Made by a program: the position numbers and the translations under genes. From assembly GCF_016545825.1 (NCBI RefSeq), contig NC_052618.1, positions 44,648,196 through 44,712,195 on the forward strand: a stretch of DNA of 64,000 bases. Direction: 5' to 3'. The DNA is from Eucalyptus grandis (Eukaryota; Streptophyta; Magnoliopsida; Myrtales; Myrtaceae). The notes below the pieces were generated by a model, which saw only the letters and a program-made list of their open reading frames with translations, did no database searches and had not been told where the DNA came from. This document shows positions 50,838 through 63,278 of the stretch, piece after piece. Position 1 is the stretch's first letter. Each line of letters opens with the position of its first letter.

Positions 50838-51101
50838 AAAATGCTAACGTAATTTTTTAGTATGTTCTCTTTCCTATGTGGCGCTAAGTGGCTAAGACAT
50901 GGAGAATGAGGCTAAAATGATACCATTTTGATCAAAATATGATTTTTATTCTGAATGTTATATAAATTAAAATGCTAACGTAATTTTGTAGTATGTTCTC
51001 TTTCCTAAGTGGCACTAAGTGGATAAGACATGGAGAATGAGGCTAAAATGATACCATTTTGATCAAAATATGATTTTTATTCTGAATGTTATATAAATTA
51101 A
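50838..51101. repeat. Two tandem copies of a 131-bp unit
   Basis: The copies start at 50,838 and 50,969 with AAAATGCTAACGTAATTTT and end in GTTATATAAATTA. They differ at only a few positions, so the duplication is recent. Confidence 0.9.
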
Positions 51102-52250
51102 ACTAAAAAATAAACTTTTTTTTTTTAATAAAGAGAAGGAGGTAGGAAGGCAAACTGCGAGGGCTGCTGGGCAAGAAAGAAAATAGTCAAAGATTACCTC
51201 TTTACTCGATAGCCTGACAAAAGGATCGGTAGATGGCTCCATGACTAAAGTTCGACAGCCGATAGTAATAGGACTCCGATTTCCTTATATATGACGACGC
51301 CCTAACTAACTAGTGATCAATATTCATAAATATACTTCAACACTTTCACTCTCCAGCGGGAGCATCTGGCATGCATATGACATATGCAACTTTTTTTCAA
51401 AGCCTACGACTAAAGCGTTGTGTAAGCCGAACCTTATACTAAATAATGGATGTGGATACATTGAACCGAATTGAAGGCAAGGATAATCGGGTAAGCCAAA
51501 CCTTATAGGATAAATTGAATGTGATCCACACCACCACCGATTTGATAGGGAAGCACTAAATAAACAAATCATAAATTGCCACCTCTTTCGCACATAACCT
51601 GGTTCAAACATTCCAACTTCGTGAGCTTCGCCATTCTGAACTATATCATGTAAGCATGTTCTTATTTATTCTCTTTTGAAATTGGCTTCTTTATAGGTCC
51701 ATAGATCATTGCGAAATGTTGGATGATATTGCCGATTAAAAGTTGTAATTCACCATCGAAAGAGAAGCTATCATCCCCAATCCAGAGCTGACTTATAGTT
51801 GCAGCAAAACTTCTTTTGGATTAAAGCATCGATAATCAATGCGAAATCTGTGACGACGTTTCTTCTACATGGCATGCAGTGAGTGCGGCAAAGGAACTAG
51901 AGCTGACTTCGAATGAGTTCTCACACGCATGATCTGCAAAAGAACATAAGTCACTGGCAAGCCAAGGCGTATCATTTTGTATCTGATCATGTTTTCAGGA
52001 TAAAGAAATGAATAGCCATTTGTACCATCTCCTGAAAATTTCAATATCAGGTGCCGTGTTGAAGTACAACTTGAAGATTCAACGGGGACCTTGAGTGCAA
52101 ATTTATTTGGCATCTTACGATTTGTTCAATGTACAGCTAGAACGCTTATGAAAAATGTGAAGAATCGATGTCTGAGGACTGCAAGAAGTTACTTTGTCTT
52201 TCATGGAACAGCATAAGATTAAAGCTCGACAGGATGCTAGACAAGGCTGA
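51102..52250 (-). other. Possible coding remnants, unidentified
   Basis: Minus-strand frames at 51,324-51,611 and 51,865-52,113 look protein-like (for example KFALKVPVESSSCTSTRHLI), but I can name no family and they are interrupted by stops between them. The direct repeat GTAAGCC(G/A)AACCTTATA appears near 51,422 and 51,491. Confidence 0.3.
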
Positions 52251-52258
52251 GTAATGGC

Positions 52259-52933
52259 TAGGGATGCGCAAAAGAACCGGGACCCACCCAGACCGTCCGG
52301 AACCGGACCGGAACCGCCCGAAACCGGTGGTTCTTAAGGGAATCGGTCCGGTTCCCAGTTCCAATTTATGGGAACCAATGGGTACCAGTCCCAGTTCCCA
52401 GTTACGTGGACGGATCCATCCACCCGTCCACCCGGATCGAACCGATTATATTAAAATAATATATTAATTTTCAATATTAAAAAATGAAATGACAAATTAA
52501 CAAACCCAAATCAAATAATTAAAAAAATTAATTAAAGTGGGAAAAAAAGTCCAAAGCGCACCAAATGGAGAGGCGCTGAAGCTAAAAAGTCCAAAGTGCA
52601 CCTTGACAAAACATTGAGCAATTGGTGGACAAAAAGCAAGCACGTGAAGAAGCAGGGCTGCAGGAGGAGGAGAAGAAGAATAGGTTAGGCGGCGAAGAAC
52701 CGGCAATTTTGGTCAAAAACCAAAGTTTTGCCCATCAAGATCGAAACTTTTGAGAAAATGATATTATTATTATTGTGAGACCGGTTCCATGGATTCACCC
52801 GGGAATCGAATCGGACAGGTGGATCCATGCAACTAACAGGTGGATCCCGGTTCCAATTTTTCGGAACCGATCCTTAATGAGTAGGTCCCGGTTCTAGGTT
52901 GGGAATCGCCCGCCCGGACCATGCATACCCCTA
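52259..52933. mobile_element. hAT-like non-autonomous element with 8-bp target duplication
   Basis: Ends TAGGGATGCGCA and, inverted, TAGGGGTATGCA. Flanking octamers GTAATGGC (52,251-52,258) and GTAACAGC (52,934-52,941) match at 6 of 8. The interior is rich in GGAACCGG/CCGGTTCC words near both sides. These features identify a common plant hAT-type miniature element. No transposase. Confidence 0.75.
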
Positions 52934-53020
52934 GTAACAGCCATAGGCCAAAGGGAAAAAAAATGAAAAATATTTTGAAAAAAAAATGCAAAAATTGTCC
53001 ACATCAACATCGGTTACGTT

Positions 53021-53801
53021 TACTCGATTCGAAGTTTGGTTATGTAAGGCTGTGTATTGCCGAATTGCTTACCTGGTCTGGACCTTGTTGCCAATGTTCT
53101 ATGGTAAATCTGGAAAATGCGAAACGGTTTTATCTTCCGTGGCCAACGTCCAGACCATACTTTAGCAAAGGAGAATGCCTTATCGCAGACGCAGCTTTTT
53201 CGGGTTTCGGATCTCTCTCTCGTCCCGACCTACAAAAGACAACCGCACCCACATCAGCTCTGGAAACCACCGGATCCAGGCACCTTAAAATGCAATATTG
53301 ATGCTTCGTTCAAACCAGGAGACACAGATGGATCTATGGCATCGATTTGTAGAGATCACTATGGCCGACTAACTGATATATACTATGCTCGTTTCCCAGC
53401 TGCTTCGCCTCTTATCGCGGAGTTTCGTGCTCTAACCTTTGCTCTTCAAAGATCATACGCTACATCGGGGACTTCATCGGGCTCATATAGACCGGAGTCG
53501 GACTGCGGCATCGTTGTGGCAGCAGTAATAGGGAGGATCCGCCGCCATGGGAGACGCGCATCTTATTTGCGGAGGCGACATCTTTTCTCCCTATTTTCCC
53601 TAACCTGAACGTGCGCTTCGCAAGCGTGAGGCTAATGCTTGGCCGACCGGGCCGCGAAAGCCCACCGGCCATGCAGGCCCAAGACCGGAACTTATCTCCT
53701 CCTTTCCTTTTGCTAGACCTTGTGTATGTTGACGCTTTAAAGGCTGGATGTAAGTTACCGAAGCTATAATATTTTCTCTGTTTTCGTCCAAAAAAAAAAA
53801 A
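53021..53801 (+). mobile_element. 5'-truncated LINE (non-LTR retrotransposon) with poly(A) tail
   Basis: A perfect 15-bp target duplication AACATCGGTTACGTT flanks it (53,006-53,020 and 53,802-53,816). The right end is an A-tract at about 53,790-53,803. The plus-strand frame 53,117-53,608 holds an RNase-H-like C-terminal domain of plant LINEs (PPDPGTLKCNIDASF, SMASICRDHYGRL, PLIAEFRALTFALQ) before shifting. Only the 3' end of the element was copied. The exact duplication implies a recent insertion. Confidence 0.85.
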
Positions 53802-53816
53802 AACATCGGTTACGTT

Positions 53817-54544
53817 ATTTAGGATAGTTAGCATCCATATCAACAACTTCTAGTCAAATTTGGATTAAATGACTAAATCAACAAGTCGTCAAATGGTTTA
53901 AGACTACATTGGCAAATCTTCAAAAATATTTAAGATTAAATTAGCAAGTTGTTCAGATGTTTAGGATTAAATTGGTATAATTAAAAGATTTAAGACCGAA
54001 TTAACCACCGTACAATAGATTTAAGACTTTTTGGACAATAATTCCCTCTTATTTGAATAACTTATCACTTTTATATAAGTTAATTGCTATATTGGTCCAG
54101 CCTAAGGACCTTAAACAAAGGCCGTGTTAGAGCCCCCGTTCCACGTAAATAAAATGGAAGGGTTAACCCTTTATTTGGAAAACACCCCCCCCGGCCTGAT
54201 CTTAAAAAAAGTCAAGTATCTTTGAAATGATGGCAGTTGGTTACAAATTTGTTACAATAATTCCCTCTTATTTGAATAACTTATCACTTTTATACAAGTT
54301 AATTGCTTTTCTTTTAAAAAAAAAAAAAACAAATCAACTTTTATTTGAGTAATTAACCAGCTTTTCTAACTGTAAGTTACCGACTAGTTTTAAATTATCC
54401 ACTTTAATAATAGATGGTACTATTTTATCAAGAATATTAATTAAATATATTTCTAACCAAGGCTGTAAACCGAGGCTTTACTTTTACTATTACAAAGATC
54501 ATAAGCTCAAATATACTTCAATTGAACTATCGTAATATTCATGT
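53817..54544. repeat. AT-rich region with a 219-bp-spaced direct repeat
   Basis: The phrase ACAATAATTCCCTCTTATTT with about 35 further bases occurs at 54,035-54,089 and again at 54,254-54,308. Before it, 53,870-54,010 has GATTAAATTGG phrases of the fold-back type. A C-run occurs at about 54,184-54,193. No gene recognised. Confidence 0.6.
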
Positions 54545-54863
54545 GGGACAAGTGCATTGTAAGTTTTAAAACTTGTTATGAAAGAGCAATTAAATTCTAA
54601 TTTTTAAAAATATATATAATTAAGTCCTAAAACTTATCACGAAAGCATGATTGTGTTATAAAACTTTCAAAAAATACAATTATGTCTTAAAACTTGTTAA
54701 ATTGGTCTAATCAAGTCCTTTCATCGATTGTACCTTTTGAAAATTTTAAGAATTGGTTGTGCTCTCGTTATAAGTTTTATGACTTAATTACACTTTTGAA
54801 AAGTTTTAAGATTCGATTGCATTTTTGTGACAATTGTAGGACTTCTAATACATTTATTTCTAT
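54545..54863. repeat. Fold-back repeat, family X, copy 3
   Basis: The left arm GGGACAAGTGCATTGTAAGT and the inverted right arm GAAATAAATGTATTAGAAGT pair imperfectly. The interior repeats TCCTAAAACTTATCACGAAAG-like phrases in both orientations. Confidence 0.5.
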
Positions 54864-55803
54864 TCATAAAAACCAAAAAGCTTTTAAAAAATGAAAAATA
54901 AACATTTTTTTTTGTTGATTTAGGAAACAAACTGAAATGGAAATATATTTAAAAATCTGCACAATGGTATGATTACAAAACTTTTCGATTTTCTATTTAA
55001 AGTTGAGGGGCTAGATCAAATAACTAGAAATAATTTAAGAATCATGTTGAATGAATTAAAAGCTCGAGTATGAAATTGCTCATCGGGCTAAATGGAGTGT
55101 TTTTATCATTTTTCCTTGAGAAAACAAGTTCACAATCGCAATCCATGCGAAAGTGCAACGGTCAAGTCATAACAGCGAAATCGTGTCCAACTTTAGAAGT
55201 TGATCTCCGTCCAAAAAGCATACGATAGAATTATAAAATTCCACATAAGAAAATGCTTAGAATGTGGATCCCACATCCAAAATGCCTGACATAGTCTTAA
55301 TTTATTTTTCAGTCAACGTCTTCCGCCGCACTAAACTCGTACGCAACTTCTTCCCAAGAATCCAATAGGCAAACCTCAACCTAGGGTTGGGCAAAGCTGG
55401 TGACGGTTAGGAGTGCAGATTGTGATTATTTAAATCATATAAATATAGCTTCGTGCTTGAATTAAGCATTACTTTTCAACAAACTATCAACCTTCGACGT
55501 TGGTTACTTGTCGTCGCCGCAACTACAACTCTATCTCAAGAGAAAATTCAAGACACGATATTCATTCAAACGCGGATTAACGACATGGTCGCGCTGGCTT
55601 CTCGTGACGACATTTATTAAAAAAAATCTTTGACGAAACATATATCAACGTGCATGCATAGAGATGGATATATATATATAGATCACCTAGCATCTCATTG
55701 TTCAATCCTCTATAACCTTGCCCGATTCATTCCCTTGTCTGATCTTCTACCGTATCATCTTCTTCGATCTTTGGAATCGATATCTGTAGTGCAGTTCAAG
55801 ATT
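54864..55803. other. Intergenic and upstream region of the PLAC8 gene
   Basis: No gene recognised. A TATATATATAGATC stretch near 55,669-55,683 could supply a TATA element for the gene starting at 55,804. Confidence 0.35.
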
Positions 55804-56927
55804 ATGGACTCCTCAAACGCATTTGGTGGTCACCCACAAAAGCCGGGTGCCTCCACTCCTCCGCCACCCCGGCCGCCGGCAGAGGGCGTCCCAGCGCAAT
55901 TCATGAAACCAAATTATGGGAATAACGCAGGTTTCCATGCTCAACCCGTGGACAACGTGCCTTGGTCCTCTGGGCTTTTCAGTTGCTTCGGCGACATTCC
56001 AATTTGTAAGTACTCTGGAAAATTCTCAACAGTTATGCCATGTGTACGTTTACTAGGCGACGTCCATGATGAAAAGTTGGACAGTTAATGCACGCGACCT
56101 TTCTAACTACAATAGCCTAATCGAGCGGGTCTCGACATGTTTTGAGAATTTAGCAATAGAATGATCTCATACGACTTTGGTAACATGTTGAGATTGAGTG
56201 AACCCAGCGATGCAATGGTGTTATCTATGGCTCATGAAGGTTGATATCTTGTTAATCTCACAGGTTGCTTGTCATTTTGGTGCCCCTGCATCACATTCGG
56301 GCGAATCGCAGAGATTACTGATCACGGATCGGTTTGTAAGTAGAATCAATCGCATTCGCACAAATCGAAGAAGGATCGACATTATTAGACTTTCTCACTC
56401 GGATCGGTTTTTGTTGCAGCATGCCCTGTGCACGGAGCTATTTACACAGCGATCGCCTTGTTGACCGGGTGCGCCTGCTGCTTCTCCTGCTGCTACCGCA
56501 CCAAGATGAGACAGCAATACCAGCTAAAAGAGGATCCTTGCGCCGATTGCTTAGTCCATTTCTGCTGCGAAACCTGTGCTTTAACCCAGGAGTACCGCGA
56601 GCTCGAAAGGCGCGGATTTGACATGTCCCTCGGTACGTGTGGCTCTCCTCCTTTGAATCAAGATGCATGTAAAGATGTTTCCTTAGGAATGTTGATTTTC
56701 CGGAATAATTCAAGACAATCAATTTGCGTACTGTAAATAGTCCTAAAGTACGTGATGCATCTAAATGGGGCTCTTCTGATTATGGAGATTATTCGAATGA
56801 CTGGACCGACGATTTCGTTCCTGAACTTCATTTTCTGTGATTATGTTTAGGATGGGATGGGAATATGGACAGGCAGAACAGAGGAATCCCAATGGCTCCA
56901 GTTCCTCCTGGAGGCATGATGAAGTAG
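55804..56927 (+). CDS. PLAC8-family protein (plant cadmium resistance / cell number regulator type)
   Basis: Four exons, 55,804-56,005, 56,264-56,335, 56,420-56,632 and 56,851-56,927, all GT-AG and phase-consistent, give 187 residues. The N-terminus (1-45) is rich in Pro, Gly and Ala. The PLAC8 domain (about 52-165) has [12 protein letters not shown], the signature CCxxxxCPC (about 68-76), a first hydrophobic segment, then [35 protein letters not shown] and [12 protein letters not shown]. The C-terminus is GGMMK. Family members sit in the plasma membrane, and some export cadmium or zinc while others limit organ size; which applies here cannot be told. The first intron splits the Cys codon that opens the signature. 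No defect seen. A Ty1/copia element lies 1 kb downstream on the opposite strand. Confidence 0.92.
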
Positions 56928-57963
56928 AGATTGAAAATCACCTCAACTCAGCTTAAATGCTCCAGAAATATAAACGCAAAAGCCCTTGTAGGGTCTCTTT
57001 TTTTCGCCTCGATTGTATCTTCATTTGGCTGTATCAATCTATATGTAGTGTCCATCTGTTTTGTACAATGCATTCTACTAGTACATCAATAAACCAAAAG
57101 CTTGCTAGACAACAGAACTTGCCGTCTCAAGAAGCATAGAAACATCCATTTCGCAGCTAACACCGCCATGAAACTTTGTAGGTATTCTTGTTCCGACTGA
57201 GTTCCCTCAAATACAGGGTAACAACAATCATAACTTTGTAAACAACAATCAATTACCCGCATTACTGTAAAATGAAGGCAATTCCTTCCAGGAAGTTTCT
57301 CCGAGCAGTGCCGGTTCCTGGTTACTATCCATCAGGGTAATGTTGCTTGCTTGAAATTCCAGAAAAGAGAATGAATAGTTTAAATACGTTGATGAAAATG
57401 AGGCAACGAATCCTATTTTAATAATTACAAGAAGCATGGCCTGATTTGCATGACTTTCTGGTGCACTCTGAAGTGTCCATCTCAAAAGAATCGACTCAGA
57501 ATCGAATTTAGGAACAAGATAGTTACACCAACAATTCCTTTTGCTGGCTTTTACTGAGTTTGGTCGGTGTTGTAAAGCCTAACATGTCGTATGGTCCGAG
57601 CTCTTAGAAGTGCCACCACCCGGGTTGGGCTCAGCATGTCGGAAAGGTCAGTGCCTATGTTCCTGCCAACGAAGGGACCTGAAGGGATTTGAAAAATGCG
57701 TCTTAAGTATGCCAAGCCAAGAGTAAGAATGACGGTGGATGGTTAATCAGTTCGGGCAGTGAAAAGGGTAAACCATTCAGGTTGACCAAATGTACACATT
57801 CGTATGAACCATCCTCATGTCTTAGGCTGCAGACGCCATTTGTCCTCCATATGTCCTCCATACATCGTCCCCAACTAGAGCGATAATCAGACAATGACCA
57901 GACTTCTGTTAGCCCAAGCCGAGTTGTTAGAACCCACAGGTTGTTTTATTTCTATGAGCATCA
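56928..57963. other. 3' flank of the PLAC8 gene
   Basis: The first 150-200 bases are likely 3' UTR (AATAAACC near 57,089). No other gene is recognised. The frames at 57,249-57,485 and 57,703-57,894 (minus) have no known family. Confidence 0.45.
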
Positions 57964-58197
57964 TGAAAGGAAGTGAAGAATGACAATGGAGTTCTGAAAT
58001 TTCTTGTATATTTCGTATCTTCTGATGTACAATTCTCTTGTAATTATAGTACAGAGATGAAGTAATAAAAGGCAAACAAATATTTATGAAATCGTATCTA
58101 ATCTCAATCTAAGATCCTAACTAAATTATGTACAATTAAGATCAATTGAGATTCCGAGCATATCTCCTAGAATCGGATTAGAGCATATCTTCCAACA
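57964..58197 (-). repeat. 3' LTR of the copia element
   Basis: Read on the minus strand it begins TGTTGGAAGATATGC and ends CTTCCTTTCA. It is nearly identical to 63,279-63,511. It contains the promoter and poly(A) signals of the element, which I have not mapped. Confidence 0.95.
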
Positions 58198-58204
58198 CTC
58201 CCCC

Positions 58205-58732
58205 TCAAGCTGGTGGCTGATAAATATCCAAGACGCCTAGCTTGCTCAATAGATATGCATGTTGTCTTTGACATAAGGGCTTGGTGAAGATATCCGCTGG
58301 TTGCTCCGCCGTTCCAATTCCTCTAGTCTCAATTATCCCTTCTTGAATTTTTTCTCGAGTGAAGTGACAATCCTCTTCTATATGCTTCGTTCTTTCATGT
58401 ACTATGGGATTCGCCGCAAGTTTGAGTGCCGCATCGTTGTCACAAAACAACCTGGTCGAATTCTTCAATTTTATTCCAAGATCCCCAAGTAGTCCTCGTA
58501 TCCATACTATCTCACGGGTAGTTTTTGCCATAGCCCGATATTCTGCTTCGGCTGAAGATAATGATACAGTTGCTTGCTTCTTGGTTTTCCACGAAAGAAG
58601 AGAACCTCCAAGTTTAATGCAAAAACCCGTAATGGATCGTCGACTCATGGGACAAGTTGCATAATCTGCATCACAATAAGCCAACATTTTCATGTTGCAT
58701 TCCCTGGATAAAAGAATCCCTAGTCCGGGCAC
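58205..58732 (-). pseudogene. copia RNase H segment
   Basis: About 175 codons with the RNase H core DADYATCPMSRRSITG, SLSSAEAEYRAMA and FCDNDAALKLAANPIVHERTKHIE, ending TFTKPL-like DIFTKPLCQ. It is one base out of frame with the reverse transcriptase segment that precedes it; the break is at about 58,725-58,735 in the KKCPG region. Confidence 0.9.
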
Positions 58733-60768
58733 TTCTTCAAGTACTTCACGACTTTTAAGGCAGCATTCAAGTGAGATAACTTGGGACTGTGCATGAATTG
58801 GCTGAGAGTTTGCACTGCATATGATATATCAGGTCCGGTCATAGTTAAATATATGAGCTTCCCAACAAGTTTCTGATAACCTGAAGGATCATTGAGGATA
58901 GGATCATGATTCTCAGATGTCCCAGCATCATAATCCTTGGTGGTCAACTTTATGTTCTGCTCAATTGGAATAACCGATGGTTTACATCCGGATAGACCTG
59001 CCTCTGATATAATCTCCAGCACAAACTTCCGTTGACTAAGAGAAATCCCACGATCAGATCGAGCAATCTCGATTCCAAGAAAGTATTTGGGTGCTCCCAA
59101 ATCTTTAATGTGAAAAGTAAGATGCAGATGCTTCTTGAATCTCTCTATTGTAGTCTTATTATTTCCCATGATGAGAATATCATCAACATATATCATTAGA
59201 TAAATAGATGACGTACCTTGAGTCCATGTGAATAAAGCGTAATCATATCTGGACTGTTTGAAACCGGCAGAAGTAAGGGCATCAGCAAATTTGGCATACC
59301 ATTGCCTAGAGGCTTGCTTGAGACCATAAAGAGATTTACAGAGACAACATACTCTATTCTCCCCCTGTCTCCGTAATCCTTGAGGAATATCCATGTAGAT
59401 TTCCTCATCTAAGTCTCCATGCAGAAAAGCGTTATGTACGTCCATTTGGTGTAAAGACCAATCATTAATAGCCGCAACAGATAAGAAGGATCTTACGGTT
59501 ACATCTTTGGTGACGGGAGAAAAAGTTTCATGGTAGTCGAAACATTCTCGTTGAGTAAATCCTTTGGCCACCAACCGAGCTTTGTAACGCTCAATAGACC
59601 CATCTGCATGGTATTTAATCTTGTATACCCATTTGCATCCAATAGGTTTCCTATTTGGTGGTAGAGGAACTAGATCCCATGTCTTATTTGCAGTTAGTGC
59701 TTGCAATTCAGCCCCCATAGCTTCCTGCCATCTTGGAGCTTTAGCTGCTTCTTCATAAGTGGATGGCTCGATGTCCTCTGATATTCGACTCACACAACAT
59801 CTATGTTCCGGGGAAAGTCTATGGAACGAAACATAAGATGATATTGGGTAGTTAATACCTGGTGAGTTGAGCGACGCACAAACATAGTCTGTTGTCCAAG
59901 CCGGCGGTTGTGTAGAACGACCAGAACGTTGAGGAAGATTTTCTTGAACTGGAGTTGAAGATTCTTCCGCATTGCCAATTTCATCAGAAGATTCTTCCAC
60001 CATTGAGGAATTTGCTGGAGCATCATTTCCGACAATTGCTGGTTCGGAAGTCTCAGGAGTGATTGGATTCATCATAAGCGTTCCTGGATTTCCTGTCACG
60101 AAATATTCGGTAGCTAAAACATCCTCCACAGATAGTGGCTTACCAAAAATATTTGATGTCTCTGTTGAAGAATCCTTTTCTTGGAAGGGAAAAATGTCTT
60201 CGTGAAAGATAACATCTTTGCTGATAAAGAAGTCCAATGTTGATTGATCTAGGACTCGATACCCCTTTTGCAAATTCGGATAGCCCATGAAGACGCAACG
60301 TCGAGCACGAGGCCCCATTTTGTCTTGAGGGCCCAAAACAGTAGCGAAGCACTGGCATCCGAATACCCTTAAATGGCCCAATTCTGGTTTCTTCTGGAAA
60401 AGTAACTCAAACGAAGTTTTTCCACTGAGTATCCGAGTTAGCATACGGTTGATGAGATACGTTGCAGTAATAATGCATTCACCCCAATAATTATCTGGAA
60501 TGTACACCTGAAATTTTAATGCACGTGCAACTTCCAATAGGTGACGCTGCTTGCGCTCTACTACTCCATTCTGTTGTGGTGTATAGATGCAAGAACTTTC
60601 ATGGAGAATCCCATGAGATGACAGAAGAGAATTGCAGTCATTGTTGAAGAACTCCTTCCCATTGTCTGTCCTAACCCGTTGGATAGATCTTCCAAACTGG
60701 TTCTTGGATAGAGCAATAAATGTCTTCAAATGTGAGAAAACTTGTCCCTTTGACTGCATCAGAAACAC
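58720..60768 (-). pseudogene. copia integrase C-terminal half and reverse transcriptase
   Basis: About 680 codons. The integrase catalytic core continues with RVRTDNGKEF and TPQQNGVVERK, then SGKTSFELL. The reverse transcriptase has WVYKIKYHADGSIERYKARL, DVHNAFLHGDLDEEIYM and the catalytic YVDDILIMG. The frame is joined to the upstream segment except for one stop (TAG, 60,769-60,771) in place of the Trp normally found in DDYSRATW. Confidence 0.93.
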
Positions 60769-61566
60769 CTAGGTGGCGCGAGAATAATCGTCCACAATTG
60801 TCAAGAAATAGCACGATCCATCATGATGTTGGGTATGATAAGGACCCCAAACATCCATGTGGATTAAAGAAAAAATGTGTGTTGCACGATTTTTACTAAG
60901 GGCAAAAGGAATGCGTGATTGCTTTGCAATGGGACATATTTGACACTTAGAATAAGGAAATGAAGCACTATGACCCAATCGTGAATGTGAAAGGTAGTCT
61001 TTATCATTGGTAGTCGTGTTACACAATGATATTTTATTTGAAGGAAATAAAGGTAAATCAAAATTACTTGGAGAATTTTTCCACAGAAACAATCCTTCAG
61101 AAAGACTATCCAAGCCCATCACTCTGCGCCGTCGAAAAGGCCTAAAAGGAGCAGTGTGTCGAATCAAACAATACACGACAGAATTTTCTTTGCAGACTTT
61201 GGACACAGAAATAAGATTGAATTGAAATTCTGGAAGGTAAAGGACATTTTTTAGTATGATCTCTGGGCTGAGTTTGACCGATCCAGTGATTTTGACATGA
61301 GTAACGTTCCCATTTGGTAATTGAACAGTTGTAGGAAATTCTAGGTTCTCATGTATATATGAAAATAGTGTCTTTTCACGGGCAATGTGATCACTTGCCC
61401 CAGAATCAATTATCCAGGATTTCCTGGAAATATTATTAATTAGGCAGCGAGAAATACCTAAAAAATTTCCTCCCTTGCTTGAGATGTCCAATTTCTGTTT
61501 TGCTTGCATCAGTTGTTGATATTGATCATTTGTAATGGGCCGATCAATATTAGAACCACCAACCTA
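60769..61566 (-). pseudogene. copia protease and integrase N-terminal half
   Basis: Contains the aspartic protease motif WIIDSGASDHI, the zinc-binding integrase N-domain with LGHS and CQICPIAKQ, and HMDVWGPY with DDYSRAT. A TAG at 61,564-61,566 separates it from the gag zinc knuckle in the same frame, and the TAG at 60,769-60,771 separates it from the rest of integrase. Confidence 0.9.
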
Positions 61567-63132
61567 GTAGGCCGCAGAAATCCTTTTTCCTTTATCTCCG
61601 GGTTTACCGTGTAATTTCCAGCAATTTTCCACTGTATGATGTGGCCTTCTGCAAAAATCACAATATAATTTACCCATTTTTTGATTAAAATTCCTTGTAG
61701 TTGCCGAAAAAATTCCTCCGCCGTTAGATCCAGACGAAAAAGCACCACCGTCGGATGTCTTGCCACTCGCTCCATCTCCACCGTTGGATCCGGTCGAATA
61801 GATGGGTCCCTTTGGACCGTCCAATTTGCGGGTCGAATTTGAGCCGTCCAATGCTCCCTTTTTAAGAGGATAGGGATCCTCAAATCCGGCGATCGAAACC
61901 CTAGCTCTCCTCCTCTGTGCGCCCCTTTTTCGAGCGATGGATTTAGGGTTTTCGATCCCCAATTTCTTCGCTGGCCGCGACTAGCCAGGGCAAAGACCTC
62001 TCCTCCCTTTGCCGATTCTAAAGAAGCAAGCCTCTGGCTTTCTTCTTGGACGGCTAATTGGTAGATCCGGCCAATAGGGGGCACTGGTTCCATGGCCAAG
62101 ATCTGCGAGCAGAATGTCAGGTAAGAATCATTCAAGATTAAAAGGAATCGGGTCGCCTTTTCCCTTTCTTTGATCGATCGGTATTGTGCGAGTGTCTCCT
62201 CTGGACCCACAAGTTTCTCCTCTGCTGCTTCGAGATCGTTCCACAGGGACGACAATTTGTTGTAACAGACCGTGATGGTCATGTTTCCCTGTTTTAATTC
62301 ACTGAGCTCCTGCAAAAGTGAAAAAATTCGTGCCCGATCTAACTTGCCATACATCTGTTTGATGTTTTCCCACATGATTTTCGAGTCCTCTGTTGGTGGG
62401 AGACCAGCCGCGACCTCTGGGGAGATGCAGTTGCCGAGCCATGTCCTCATGAGTTGATTGCACTTCCTCCAGAATCGAGCTAGTCGCTCATCGGCAGGAA
62501 TCGGAACCGCCCCGTCGAGGAATCCATCCTTGTCCTTCGTCACAAGGGCGCGCCGAAAGTCTCGGGACCACCTGGCGTAATTCTCTGGGCCGGTTAGCTG
62601 AAGGTTGATTAGCTTCAACTCGGGGCCATCGGACGTTGAGACGTGCAGGGGATCACCAGGCTCCGGTCGCCCAGTGACGGCAGAGACGGGGAATGGCATG
62701 AATCCGGGCGCAAGGTTCGGGTAAGAATTTGTCCCTTGGCCCGATTCGTTTGTCTCGAATTGATACCCCGCATTTGAAAGCCCCGGATAGGGATTCGTTC
62801 CTATACCGGGTTCTCCAGATCCGCTTACCTACTCCAATCCTGGGGTCGAGCTTGCCCCGTTTATGGCTGGTGAGCTTGCCTCGGATTGGACGTAGGTTCC
62901 CTGGTGTCCTACATAAATGGGCGATGATGTATTCGGGTTTGTCCCGACATAAAATGGGTAAGGTACCCACTGGAATGGATGGCCCGCAAAGGGTTGCCCC
63001 AGACCAAACTGAGCTTGAGTAGGTCCCCCATTGAACAGGGTGAGTCTGGATTGTTTGTTGTTGTGTTGTTGCAGGTAAATTTTGAATCTGCGCTAGTGGT
63101 GAGGCTTCTGCGGTGGTTTGTTCGTCAGCCAT
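61567..63132 (-). pseudogene. copia gag
   Basis: The likely start ATG is at 63,130-63,132 (MADEQTT). The reading changes frame within 62,650-62,700 into the gag body (LKLINLQLTGPENYARWSRDF, 62,699 down to about 61,980) and again near 61,950-61,985 into a frame with the zinc knuckle CDFCRRPHHTVENC (C-x2-C-x4-H-x4-C, about 61,622-61,663). At least two shifts are needed, so it cannot give one full-length product. Confidence 0.85.
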
Positions 63133-63266
63133 TGGGATAAGAAACCAGTAGCTCTTGTATTCTTCTTCAAGGGTGATTCCTATACCAAGATGGCAGATCT
63201 GTTATGTGATTCAGATCTCCTTTGGTGGCAATCAGAAGCGGAAGCGAAGAATGGACAGAAGCCAAA

Positions 63267-63278
63267 GCTCTGATACCA
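63267..63278 (-). other. Primer binding site of the copia element
   Basis: TGGTATCAGAGC on the minus strand, complementary to the 3' end of initiator-methionine tRNA, directly next to the 5' LTR. Confidence 0.9.
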
